Source: Thalassospira xiamenensis M-5 = DSM 17429
Lineage (GTDB): Bacteria > Pseudomonadota > Alphaproteobacteria > Rhodospirillales > Thalassospiraceae
Assembly (NCBI RefSeq): GCF_000300235.2
Contig: NZ_CP004388.1
Span: 663,501-727,500, forward strand
DNA: 64,000 nucleotides
Direction: 5' to 3'
Shown: positions 1 to 8,034 of the stretch, piece by piece
Position numbering within the stretch: the stretch's first letter is position 1
How the letters are laid out: each line of letters opens with the position of its first letter
Translations under genes and position numbers: made by a program
The notes under the pieces: model-generated
Databases searched by the model: none
Seen by the model: only the letters and a program-made list of their open reading frames with translations
Told to the model about the DNA's origin: nothing

Positions 1-826
1 CAAGCGGGCGGGCAACAGCAAATCCGGCGGCTGCCGGTTCGACAAACAGCATCTGAACCACGTCCGATAACGGGTTCCAGTAGCTTTCATCAAATGCCAG
101 CCCGCTGCTCATATGCAGCAATTGGTCATAGGTGATAACCGAACGCGGATCGTTAAGCTGTGATTGCCATTCATTGATCAGGACCGGGCCGTCAACGCCG
201 GGGAGCATATGTTCCTGCTGCATGCGGCCAAGCAGGGCATTGAAGACGCTTTTGGTCATTGACCAGCCGGGCAGGGGGGTGCTGGCGGTGATGCCCGGCG
301 CATAACGTTCGGCAATGACCTTGCCCCGGTGCAAAACAACAATAGCCCGGCTGCGCCGCGAGGCATTGGTGCCGGGTTCGTCCATGGCGTCTGCAAGAAT
401 GGTGCTAAAGGCGCGCCGGTCGATATTGCCGGGCACGGATGCCGTTCGAAGCGGCTGGGTCGGGATCGGGCGAAGTAACGGGCTTGTCGTGCGAAGCTGT
501 TCTATGCGTGCCGGATCATCGGAAAGTGTGCAGCCCAGATTGGGCCGATAAACAGCAATCCGTTTGCGAAAACCGAATGCATGCGCGCTGACCGTCTGAT
601 GACGCAAATCGACATTGGCGGTAATCAGCGACAAAGCAGGATTGTTATCGGCCAGAACATCTTCTTCAAGTGCCCGGTTCGATGGCAGGCCATTCACAAA
701 AATGGCCGAACACATGATTTTGGCCGTATAGCCCGCGCCGACCGGTGCCAGCCAGATAAAGAACGCGGAAATCACAAGAATGCCAAGCAATATCATGCCG
801 ATAAAGGTGGCTTTAATCCAGGTCAT
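1..826 (-). CDS. Serine hydrolase, beta-lactamase/class C type (partial, 3' end outside window)
   Basis: Reading from 826 the protein begins MTWIKATFIG and runs off the left edge after about 275 residues. Residues about 5-30 form one hydrophobic helix, an uncleaved signal anchor or signal peptide, so the catalytic part should be periplasmic. An SMTK motif (S189, K192) after a Gly-Trp pair is the SxxK nucleophile/base pair of penicillin-binding and class C beta-lactamase-like hydrolases, followed by a YDQLLHMSSG stretch typical of the family. The remaining active-site motifs would lie beyond the window. Substrate is not predictable; many such proteins are esterases or D-amino acid peptidases. 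It lies 103 bp downstream of the MFS gene on the same strand. Confidence 0.8.
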   Translation of the reverse strand, partial: MTWIKATFIGMILLGILVISAFFIWLAPVGAGYTAKIMCSAIFVNGLPSNRALEEDVLADNNPALSLITANVDLRHQTVSAHAFGFRKRIAVYRPNLGCTLSDDPARIEQLRTTSPLLRPIPTQPLRTASVPGNIDRRAFSTILADAMDEPGTNASRRSRAIVVLHRGKVIAERYAPGITASTPLPGWSMTKSVFNALLGRMQQEHMLPGVDGPVLINEWQSQLNDPRSVITYDQLLHMSSGLAFDESYWNPLSDVVQMLFVEPAAAGFAVARPL

Positions 827-929
827 TCCGTTTCCCTTGCGCCGGGCGTTATTTGCCCTCTGCTTTTGTCAGGCAAAGAGGGTCGCCTGCTTTGCGGGAT
901 AGGTCAAGACAGCGCATTGTATAGTCGGA

Positions 930-2099
930 CTAATCCGCGGTTACGATGCGGACCGGGCGGTATCGAAGCGAAATGACAAATCCCGCAAGGTAAAATCCGG
1001 CCAGCAGAAATGCCGCCCCCTTCCAGCTTGCCCAGTCGATCATCGCACCGGCGACCGGTGGAACAATCACAACGAAAATCTCGGCAAACTGGGCCAGCAT
1101 CCCCTGAAGGGCGGGCATCGAAAGATCGCGACCGGCAATGCGCGGCAAAAGGGCAAAACATGTCCCGGCAACCGATCCCTGCCCGATATTGAACAGGATT
1201 AATGCCAAGATGCTGATCACGATGTTCTGACTGACAAACAGGGCGAAGATGGCGGCTGCCATCACCGGAAGGCCGATGGCAAGGATCCGGCGGCCCGGGA
1301 CATCGCGGCCCAGAAACATCCCGGCACCGACGCTTCCGATAATGTTTCCGGCAATCGCGGTGGTGCCGATGATGGCGGCAGCCACAGGAATGCTGATTGA
1401 AAGATTATCGGCCATCATGGCGGGCATGAACGCAAGGGCGGCGGACGTTGCCCCGGCAAAGGCCGCGAATGTCAGCGCAACCTGCATCGCCGGACGGGAT
1501 TTCAGGACGCCGGAAATACCCGATGTCAGGGACCGGTTGAAATGCTGGTCGCTCGGTTTGGTCAGCAACATCAGGGCAGGCAGAAGAACGGCAACCGGGA
1601 CGGTGCAGGCAACAACCGCCATGCGCCAGTCAAGCCATGCGACAATCGCGGCACTGGTCCAGTTCCCCATGGCAATGCCGACCGGGATAAAGGTGCCCCA
1701 GATGCTCATGGCCATGGCGACGGTTTTCGGATTGCCCAGATTGGCCATCCAGCTTGGCGCGCCCACCACAATCAGAAGATATCCGATACTGGTGACAAGG
1801 CGCCCGACATAAAGCATTCCGGTGTTTGATGCTGTTGCAAAGATTGCGGCCCCGATGATCATCATGATGCCGCCCAGAAACAGCGAACGGCGTAACCCGG
1901 CCTGTGCGGCCCAGACGCCTGCGGGAATCGCAAAAAGGGCCCCTGCCGCCGTGATCAGCGATGCGACAAGACCGAACTGCGCCTGGCTCAGATCAAAACC
2001 GGCACGAAGATCGGGGGCAATCGGCCCCACCAGACCAACCTGCATCGAGGCAGTCAATCCAAGGCCATACAGAACAAAAATTGCAAAAATCGGTGGCAT
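930..2099 (-). CDS. MFS transporter
   Basis: The 389-residue protein starts MPPIFAIFVLYGL and has about twelve hydrophobic segments with the major-facilitator layout, including a charged loop after TM2 (AQAGLRRSLFLGG, the motif-A region) and a central hydrophilic loop (TKPSDQHFNRS). It is an inner-membrane secondary transporter. Substrate is not identifiable; small-molecule efflux or organic-anion uptake are both possible. An in-frame start exists upstream at 2183, but those 28 residues are polar and unlike an MFS N terminus, so 2099 is preferred; neither start has a strong ribosome site. The XRE regulator lies 114 bp upstream on the same strand and could control it. Confidence 0.85.
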   Translation of the reverse strand: MPPIFAIFVLYGLGLTASMQVGLVGPIAPDLRAGFDLSQAQFGLVASLITAAGALFAIPAGVWAAQAGLRRSLFLGGIMMIIGAAIFATASNTGMLYVGRLVTSIGYLLIVVGAPSWMANLGNPKTVAMAMSIWGTFIPVGIAMGNWTSAAIVAWLDWRMAVVACTVPVAVLLPALMLLTKPSDQHFNRSLTSGISGVLKSRPAMQVALTFAAFAGATSAALAFMPAMMADNLSISIPVAAAIIGTTAIAGNIIGSVGAGMFLGRDVPGRRILAIGLPVMAAAIFALFVSQNIVISILALILFNIGQGSVAGTCFALLPRIAGRDLSMPALQGMLAQFAEIFVVIVPPVAGAMIDWASWKGAAFLLAGFYLAGFVISLRYRPVRIVTAD

Positions 2100-2213
2100 G
2101 AGGGGGCAATCCGTTACGTCAGCAAACTGTCTGGTCGGGGCAAACCAGAAGAACGGATTTCTTTTAGCTGAAACCCGTTGCAACGATCCACGTATGAAAT
2201 ATGCGCGAAACGG

Positions 2214-2789
2214 CTATGCAGGTGGGTGGTCAAAGCCGGTCGTCAGACGAACGGCGGTACCATCGGACAGGAAAAAACGTTCCCACAGGATGAATTTATC
2301 GACAATCGGCATCGGCGGGCCGTTGCGCCCGGATGTTGCGAAACTCAGGTGATCGGCCTGATCTTCGTGCCAGCCCATATGATGCAGGCGTTTTTCCGCC
2401 TGTGCGATTTCCGGCGTGGCAAAGCGCCAAAGCGATGTGCCAAGAAGATCACCAGAATCCCGTTGCCATTCCTTTTCGCGCGGTCCCGATGCGCACAGCA
2501 AACGATGGCTGCGATCCTCGATCAGATGAACACGTTGCCGCGAATGGATCACCAGCCGTTTGATCGCCTGATCCAATCGGAAATTGCGGTTGCGCGTCAT
2601 CATCTGATGCAAAAGGTCGATCTGAAGCGGAGCGGGGTTTTGCAAACCCTTTTCCCAGCGCGATACGGTTGCCTGTGTCACGCCGACAATATCGGCAAGG
2701 CGTGCCTGTTTTATCTCGCTTTCGCGGCGCCATTGGCGCAGGCGGCGACCAAATTCAGGATCGGGTGCTGTCGGGGTCAGTAACTTCAT
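2214..2789 (-). CDS. XRE-family helix-turn-helix regulator with uncharacterised C-terminal domain
   Basis: 191 residues. Residues about 12-60 form a Cro/C1-type HTH (FGRRLRQWRRE, then DIVGVTQATVSRWEKG as the recognition region). The rest (about 65-191) is rich in Trp, His and Arg and could be a small PAS-like sensor, but I do not recognise it. It is likely a DNA-binding regulator, with the downstream MFS transporter the nearest candidate target. It begins 66 bp downstream of rsmD on the same strand. Confidence 0.8.
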   Translation of the reverse strand: MKLLTPTAPDPEFGRRLRQWRRESEIKQARLADIVGVTQATVSRWEKGLQNPAPLQIDLLHQMMTRNRNFRLDQAIKRLVIHSRQRVHLIEDRSHRLLCASGPREKEWQRDSGDLLGTSLWRFATPEIAQAEKRLHHMGWHEDQADHLSFATSGRNGPPMPIVDKFILWERFFLSDGTAVRLTTGFDHPPA

Positions 2790-2855
2790 TGCTTAAAATC
2801 GCCTGACATTTCGAAAGGCAGCCCACAATAACACAGCCGGGAAATCAATAAAGGT

Positions 2856-3431
2856 TCAGGACGCAGCGCCAAGGCGATAGATATCGATCTGGCAGCGGCC
2901 ATATTTGCGGCTATCAAGGGTTTCAAGGCCGTCGACTTCCGGTGCCGGTTCGCGCGGATCGCGTTCGGCAATGATCAGCGTTTCATCATTGATCCAACCG
3001 GCATTTGCCAGTCCCGTAATACTGGGGCCAAGCAAGTCCTTCTGATAGGGCGGATCAAGAAACACCATGCTGGCCGGTTCGGGCGCGCGTGGCGGTTTGG
3101 TCGCGTCGGCACGTTGAACGCGGGTTTTATCACCCAGTTTCAGATCGGCGATATTCTGTTCGATGGCGGCCAGTGCACCGCGATCAAGGTCAAAGAAAAC
3201 CGCCTTTTGCGCACCGCGTGAGATGGCTTCAAGGCCGAGCGCCCCGGAACCGGCATAGGCATCCAGAATAAGCCCGTCATAAAGCGGGTTCTGGTCGTCC
3301 TCGTACCAGCGCGATGCATGTGTCAGGATGTTAAACAGGGCTTCGCGAACGCGATCCAGTGTCGGGCGTGTATCGCGCCCAGTGGGGGCGGTCAAAAGCC
3401 GCCCGCGAAGACTTCCGCCAACAATCCGCAT
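2856..3431 (-). CDS. rsmD: 16S rRNA (guanine(966)-N2)-methyltransferase RsmD
   Basis: 191 residues, the normal RsmD length. The N terminus MRIVGGSLRG and the RPTLDRVREALFN segment (22-34) are family hallmarks. LDAYAGSGALGLEA (56-69) is the SAM-binding motif I, and DPPY (126-129) is the catalytic motif IV of N2-guanine methyltransferases. It methylates G966 of 16S rRNA in the 30S head. It follows the pseudouridine synthase by 6 bp on the same strand, a frequent RNA-modification pairing in alphaproteobacteria, so both are probably cotranscribed. Confidence 0.95.
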   Translation of the reverse strand: MRIVGGSLRGRLLTAPTGRDTRPTLDRVREALFNILTHASRWYEDDQNPLYDGLILDAYAGSGALGLEAISRGAQKAVFFDLDRGALAAIEQNIADLKLGDKTRVQRADATKPPRAPEPASMVFLDPPYQKDLLGPSITGLANAGWINDETLIIAERDPREPAPEVDGLETLDSRKYGRCQIDIYRLGAAS

Positions 3432-3437
3432 TCTGCC

Positions 3438-4763
3438 TTAACCCTTTTTGCCGCGCGGACGATTGCCCGCCGGTTTCGATCCGCTGCGTCCCGCCGGGCG
3501 GTTGCCGGGTTTGCCATCGGCAATGCTGCCGCGGTTGTTGCCACCGGTATTGCCAGACGGCTTGCCGCGACCCCCACCAAACGATTTGCCGCCATCGTTG
3601 TTACGTTCACCACCGGCTTTGCCACCGGGCGCATAACGCCCGCGGCCTTTGTTGGCTGGGCGGTTTGTATTGTCGCGATCATCAAAACGATTATCCCGGT
3701 CGTTTCGAGCGCCGCGATCATTACGATCATTGCGGTCATTGCGATCTTCGCGGTTTTCCCGCGCAGGGCCGCTACGCGATACTTCTCCGCGTGCGACGGC
3801 CGGTTTGGCGCGATTACCCGGACGTGTCCGGTTTTCAAAGCTGTTCTCGGTCCGGGTGTCATCGGTGCTGGCGTTTGGGTTGCCGCCCTGCTGGCGGCGG
3901 CGGGGGGCGGCGGGTTTGCCAAACACGGTACGCGGTGCCTTGGGACGGCCGGTGCCGCCGCGCGCGACCGATTTCTTTTCGGAAACCTTGCTGTAATCAC
4001 CCTTGAAGAACGCGGCCAGCTGTTCTTTCATTACCTTGCCGGTGATTTCCTCGCAATCGCCAGGTGCCAGATTGCCCAACTGGAACGGGCCATAGGACAC
4101 GCGCATCAAACGGGTTACCGGCCAGCCAAGATGTTCCATCACGCGGCGGATTTCACGGTTTTTGCCTTCGCGAAGGGTCACCGTCATCCAGGCATTGCTG
4201 TCTTTCTGAACGTCAACTTCGGCCTGAATCGACCCGTAATTGATCCCATCAACCGTGACACCGTCTTCAAGCTGTTTGAGTTTGGCCTCGTCAATCCGGC
4301 CATGCACGCGCACCCGATACCGGCGTGCCCAGCCGGTGGCGGGCAGTTCAAGATAACGGGCAAGCTCGCCATCATTGGTCAGCAGCAAAAGACCTTCGGA
4401 ATTCAGATCAAGACGCCCGACCGAAATCACGCGCGGCATATAGCTTGGCAGATGTTCGAAAACCGTATCGCGGCCCTGCTCGTCGCGGTGGCTGGTGACC
4501 AGCCCGCGTTTTTTAAACAGACGCCACAGACGCGGCTTTTCCTTTTGCGGCAAGGGTTTGCCATTGACGTAAATTTCGTCTTCGTCGGTGACGGTCACGG
4601 CCGGGCTATCAAGCACCTTGCCATTCAGCTTCACCAGACCTTCCTCGATCATGCGTTCGGCGTCGCGACGCGAACAAACACCGGAACGGGCAATGCGTTT
4701 GGCAATGCGTTCGGGTTTGCTTTCTTCGGTATCTTCGGTCGGGCTCGGGGTCTGGTCGCTCAT
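3438..4763 (-). CDS. rluB: Large-subunit pseudouridine synthase, RluB/RsuA family, with long basic disordered tail
   Basis: 441 residues from the ATG at 4763, whose ATGA overlaps the stop of the upstream peptidase gene. Residues about 17-65 form an S4 RNA-binding domain (ERIAKRIARSGVCSRRDAER); the RsuA-type catalytic domain spans about 75-255 with GRLDLNSEGLLLLTN carrying the catalytic Asp119. This family isomerises a uridine in 23S rRNA helix 80 (RluB) or related sites. From about 262 to 441 there is a low-complexity tail rich in Arg, Gly, Asn and Asp, including tandem Asn-Asp-Arg units around 341-350. E. coli RluB has a shorter basic tail, so RluB is the best call. An in-frame start at 4850 lies inside the upstream gene and is unlikely. 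Confidence 0.92.
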   Translation of the reverse strand: MSDQTPSPTEDTEESKPERIAKRIARSGVCSRRDAERMIEEGLVKLNGKVLDSPAVTVTDEDEIYVNGKPLPQKEKPRLWRLFKKRGLVTSHRDEQGRDTVFEHLPSYMPRVISVGRLDLNSEGLLLLTNDGELARYLELPATGWARRYRVRVHGRIDEAKLKQLEDGVTVDGINYGSIQAEVDVQKDSNAWMTVTLREGKNREIRRVMEHLGWPVTRLMRVSYGPFQLGNLAPGDCEEITGKVMKEQLAAFFKGDYSKVSEKKSVARGGTGRPKAPRTVFGKPAAPRRRQQGGNPNASTDDTRTENSFENRTRPGNRAKPAVARGEVSRSGPARENREDRNDRNDRNDRGARNDRDNRFDDRDNTNRPANKGRGRYAPGGKAGGERNNDGGKSFGGGRGKPSGNTGGNNRGSIADGKPGNRPAGRSGSKPAGNRPRGKKG

Positions 4764-5482
4764 TTGCGGGCCTCGGAAATCAGGGCGTCGAAGATTTTCG
4801 CATCGCCCGAACTGATATGAAATTCGGGATGCCACTGCACCCCGAGACAATAACGATATCCCGGATGTTCAATCCCCTCGATCACACCGTCAGGGGCAAG
4901 GGAATTGATGATCACGTCGGGGCCAACCTTATCCACGGCCTGATGATGCGCGGAATTGACCGACAGGCTTTTGACATCGCCGACAATGCGCGAAAGCAGG
5001 GTATCGGCTTCGACGGTCACATCATGCCCCGGCTCGTTGCGCGGGTTGGGTTGTTCATGCGCCAGGCAATTTTCAACACTGTCTGGGATATGCTGGATCA
5101 ATGACCCGCCAAGGATCACGTTCAACAATTGCTGCCCGCCGCAAATGCCCAGAACCGGCATGTTGCGTTTAAGCGCACCTTCGGCCATCGCCCATTCAAA
5201 CTTGGTGCGGCGGTCTTTGGTGATCACCGTGTCATGGCGTTCTTCGGCCCCGAATAGGCTGGGATCGACATCAAACGCACCGCCAGTAACCACAAGCCCG
5301 TCAATCAGATCCAGAAGATCGGGAACCAGTTCCACCTCGTGGGGTAGGGGCATCGGAATGCCCCCCGCCGCCGTGACCGCACCGGCATAGTTTTCACGCA
5401 GCGCATACCACGGAAATTTGGAATAGCCACCGGGTTCCTCGGAATCAAGGGTAATGCCGATGATCGGTTTTCTGGCACTCAT
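4760..5482 (-). CDS. Gamma-glutamyl-gamma-aminobutyrate hydrolase family protein (peptidase C26)
   Basis: 240 residues. The class I glutamine amidotransferase fold is shown by the nucleophile elbow GICGGQQ with Cys114 and the WHPE motif with His218 and Glu220, giving a complete Cys-His-Glu triad. Such proteins (PuuD and relatives) hydrolyse gamma-glutamyl amides in the cytosol, for example in putrescine breakdown. No other putrescine gene is adjacent, so the substrate is open. Its stop overlaps the start of the pseudouridine synthase gene by 4 bp, implying translational coupling. Upstream, 5483-5746 is a 264 bp divergent gap. Confidence 0.9.
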   Translation of the reverse strand: MSARKPIIGITLDSEEPGGYSKFPWYALRENYAGAVTAAGGIPMPLPHEVELVPDLLDLIDGLVVTGGAFDVDPSLFGAEERHDTVITKDRRTKFEWAMAEGALKRNMPVLGICGGQQLLNVILGGSLIQHIPDSVENCLAHEQPNPRNEPGHDVTVEADTLLSRIVGDVKSLSVNSAHHQAVDKVGPDVIINSLAPDGVIEGIEHPGYRYCLGVQWHPEFHISSGDAKIFDALISEARK

Positions 5483-5599
5483 GATCTGTCAAATCCCGTT
5501 GGTGGTGGCAGTTGGTCGCTATGTTTGCTGGCGATGCCATGAATTTGGCCGGAAACTAACCCCGGTGCGTTAGAAGGGCAACGGCAATTCACGCATATG

Positions 5600-5642
5600 T
5601 GCAATCGGTCGCGATCTTATCACCGCTTGACCGATCCTTGCA
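5600..5642. other. Imperfect inverted repeat in the gap between the C26 peptidase and tadA
   Basis: ATCGGTC (5604-5610) is matched by GACCGAT (5629-5635), and TGCA just outside (5600-5603) is matched by TTGCA (5638-5642) with a 2-base offset. It could be a hairpin in the tadA leader or a protein-binding site. No clear promoter hexamers were seen next to it. Confidence 0.3.
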
Positions 5643-5746
5643 CAGATTGCAATCTCATATGCTTAACGCCCGATAAAAAACAAAACAAATCAAACCCGCA
5701 ATGTGCCTGTTGGGGGCAATTGCTTTTCCGGGATGGAAAACAGATC

Positions 5747-6199
5747 ATGAGCGCAGACAGCTTTATGGATATGGCGCTAGATGAGGCGCGCGCCGCCGCA
5801 AGGCGCGGTGAGGTGCCGGTTGGTGCGGTTCTGGTCGATGCCGACAGTGGCGAGGTGCTGGCACGTGCCGGCAACCTGACCGAGGAACTCAATGATCCGA
5901 CAGCCCATGCCGAAATCCTTGTGATCCGTGCCGCTGCGGGGGCCAAGGGCGAACCGCGTCTGCCCAATTGCGATCTGTATGTCACGCTGGAACCTTGCCC
6001 GATGTGTGCCGCCGCCATTTCATTTGCCCGCCTGCGGCGGGTTTATTTCGGGGCCTATGATCCCAAAAGCGGTGGCATCGATCACGGTCCGCGCGTGTTC
6101 GAAAGCACAAGCTGCCATCACCGCCCCGAAGTCTATGGCGGGATTGGCGAGGTCGAGGCGGGCAAGCTTTTGAAGGATTTCTTTGGGTCGCTGCGCTAA
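5747..6199 (+). CDS. tadA: tRNA-specific adenosine deaminase TadA
   Basis: 150 residues from the ATG at 5747. The cytidine/deoxycytidylate deaminase zinc site is complete: His54 and Glu56 in TAHAEI and the PCPMC motif with Cys84 and Cys87. Near the C terminus VFESTSCHHRPEVYGG resembles the TadA tail. The enzyme converts A34 to inosine in tRNA-Arg(ACG). The reading frame is open further upstream to 5597, but that part is Cys-rich and unlike TadA, so the start before MSADSFMDMAL is chosen. It converges on opgD with a shared hairpin terminator between them. Confidence 0.95.
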   Translation: MSADSFMDMALDEARAAARRGEVPVGAVLVDADSGEVLARAGNLTEELNDPTAHAEILVIRAAAGAKGEPRLPNCDLYVTLEPCPMCAAAISFARLRRVYFGAYDPKSGGIDHGPRVFESTSCHHRPEVYGGIGEVEAGKLLKDFFGSLR

Positions 6200-6216
6200 G
6201 TTCCAAGACCAAAAGG

Positions 6217-6243
6217 AAAGGCCCGCCAATTTGGCGGGCCTTT
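6217..6243. terminator. Bidirectional hairpin terminator between tadA and opgD
   Basis: AAAGGCCCGCC (6217-6227) pairs perfectly with GGCGGGCCTTT (6233-6243) over 11 bp with a 5-base loop. The A/T ends give a short U run on both strands, suiting the two convergent genes. Confidence 0.85.
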
Positions 6244-6246
6244 GAT

Positions 6247-7851
6247 CTATTCTCTGGTCTGCCCCCGAAGTCCCGGCAAATGCTGATACATCCAGGTTTC
6301 GCTAAGCGGAGCATCACCGCGTTTCAGATACATCCGTAAATCAACCGGCTCGTTGCCCTCGACTTTAAGGTCAAACGCCGCACGCCAGATGCGGGTATCC
6401 ATGATCGGTTCGATCTTGGTGCGGACAATTTCCCCGCGCGAGGTTGAAACGACAATCTCGGGGAACTCGCCATAGGCCAGGGTTCCAAGGATTTCCCCCT
6501 CGAATTCGACTGAGAATTTCAATTCGTCCTTCGGGCGGACCGTGCCGGGATTGCCGCCGCGGCCCATACGGGTGGCGGTCGCATGGGCAAGCTTGTCCAT
6601 CGGGAACGGATTCTGTGCCTGCCAATACAGGCGATAACGGAACTGATAGCTATTGCCCGCCTTGGCCGGAGCATTCGGCACCCAGAAGGCACCGATATTG
6701 TCATGAATTTCATCGTCGGTCGGGATTTCGACAAGCTGCACGGCCCCGTCTTCCCACGCGCCAAGCGGTTCGACCCACAGGCTGGGGCGGCGGTGATAAC
6801 GCACACCGTCAAGATAATGGCTGACTTCGCGGTCACGCTGCATCAGGCCAAAACCACGCGGGTTTTTGTCACCGAATGCTGATGTGCGGATGATTTCCGG
6901 ATTGTTCAACTGACGCCAGATGCGTTCGCCGTTCCCGGTCCAAAGCTCCAGCCCGTCGCTGTCATGGACTTCGGGACGCCAGTCAAAGCGGAACGATTTG
7001 TTCTGTTCGGAATACCAGAACATGCTGGTCAGCGGTGCGATGCCAAGGCGTTCGATATCCTTGCGCAGGAACAGGTGTTTTTCAACATCCATCGTCACAC
7101 CTTCGCCGCGCGTCAGATAGAACCGGTAGGCACCCGTGATGCTGGGGCCATCCAGCAGGGCATAGACCGTGACCGGGGCATTGGCCGATTTCGCGGGCTC
7201 GATATAAAATTCGCGGAAATCGGGGAATTCTTCGGGCTGGGACGTTGCCGTATTGACGACAATACCGCGCGCAGACAGGCCATATTGGCCTTCATCGCCA
7301 ATCGCACGGAAATAGGACGCGCCAAGAAACGCTGCCCAGTCCTGGGTTTTCCAGTCATCACGTTCGACATTTTCATGCAGACGGAACCCGGCAAAGCCGC
7401 TGTTTTCCGAAAGCTTGCGCGCGATGCTGTCTTCGGGCATGTCGAAATAGTCCGGCGTATAAACCACTTCGCGCGATTTGCCGCCATCCACCAGATACAT
7501 ATGCACCGGTTTGGCAAAATACATGCCCAGATGGAAGAAGGTCAGCGGATAGGTGCCCGAACCATCGGCGTATGGCGAAAATTCGCGCTTGTAATGCAGC
7601 TTGCCATGAATGTCGTAATCGATCTTGCCGACAATTTCGGGATCGGGGGCGACAGGCGGCTCGTAAGGCGATTTTGCCATGGCTTCGGCGCGTTTGATCA
7701 GGGCGTCAAAGCTGAAGCTTTGCGGTTCGCCAAGATCAAGTTTTTCGTTCGCGGCCGAGGCACCATTGACCATCGACATGCCCGGCAGGATCAGCCCGGC
7801 AGCGGCCATGGATTTCAGAAATCGTCTGCGTTCCACAGAAGTCGTCATCAA
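6247..7851 (-). CDS. opgD: Periplasmic glucan biosynthesis protein OpgD (MdoD/MdoG family)
   Basis: 534 residues. The N terminus carries a twin-arginine signal (R8-R9-R10-F11-L12-K13 followed by a hydrophobic stretch ending near ASAANE), so it is exported folded through Tat. Tat export distinguishes OpgD from the Sec-dependent OpgG. The mature protein matches the family in length and in motifs such as FFHLGMYF and the FRYRLYWQ region. It shapes the backbone or branching of osmoregulated periplasmic glucans. A second ATG at 7848 is equally possible. It stands alone, divergent from a cyclase gene, with no opgH in the window. Confidence 0.9.
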   Translation of the reverse strand: MMTTSVERRRFLKSMAAAGLILPGMSMVNGASAANEKLDLGEPQSFSFDALIKRAEAMAKSPYEPPVAPDPEIVGKIDYDIHGKLHYKREFSPYADGSGTYPLTFFHLGMYFAKPVHMYLVDGGKSREVVYTPDYFDMPEDSIARKLSENSGFAGFRLHENVERDDWKTQDWAAFLGASYFRAIGDEGQYGLSARGIVVNTATSQPEEFPDFREFYIEPAKSANAPVTVYALLDGPSITGAYRFYLTRGEGVTMDVEKHLFLRKDIERLGIAPLTSMFWYSEQNKSFRFDWRPEVHDSDGLELWTGNGERIWRQLNNPEIIRTSAFGDKNPRGFGLMQRDREVSHYLDGVRYHRRPSLWVEPLGAWEDGAVQLVEIPTDDEIHDNIGAFWVPNAPAKAGNSYQFRYRLYWQAQNPFPMDKLAHATATRMGRGGNPGTVRPKDELKFSVEFEGEILGTLAYGEFPEIVVSTSRGEIVRTKIEPIMDTRIWRAAFDLKVEGNEPVDLRMYLKRGDAPLSETWMYQHLPGLRGQTRE

Positions 7852-7872
7852 TCAGGTCCCGTTAATTTAAGA

Positions 7873-7893
7873 TGTCCGGAACTATACCGGACA
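7873..7893. promoter_or_regulatory. Perfect 7-7-7 inverted repeat in the opgD/cyclase gap, overlapping an opgD -10 candidate
   Basis: TGTCCGG (7873-7879) and CCGGACA (7887-7893) are exact inverted copies separated by 7 bp. On the minus strand the spacer contains TATAGT, a good -10 hexamer for opgD about 25 bp before its start. This is the geometry of a repressor site; the protein is unknown. Confidence 0.5.
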
Positions 7894-8034
7894 GTGTGGA
7901 CGTAATCGGGATAAAACATGGCGAATTCAAGATCGTAATATCTGCATTTTTCGCATGGCGGTATGCCAGATGTCTGCCTAAATAAACTTGCAATCATTGA
8001 AATGGCGAGGTCGCCATCGCAGAAAGGCATGTTC

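Noticed and set aside
3318..4820. 500-codon open frame on the plus strand
   Set aside because: It lies opposite the pseudouridine synthase, whose S4 and catalytic motifs are clear; the plus-strand reading is a shadow caused by GC-biased codons.
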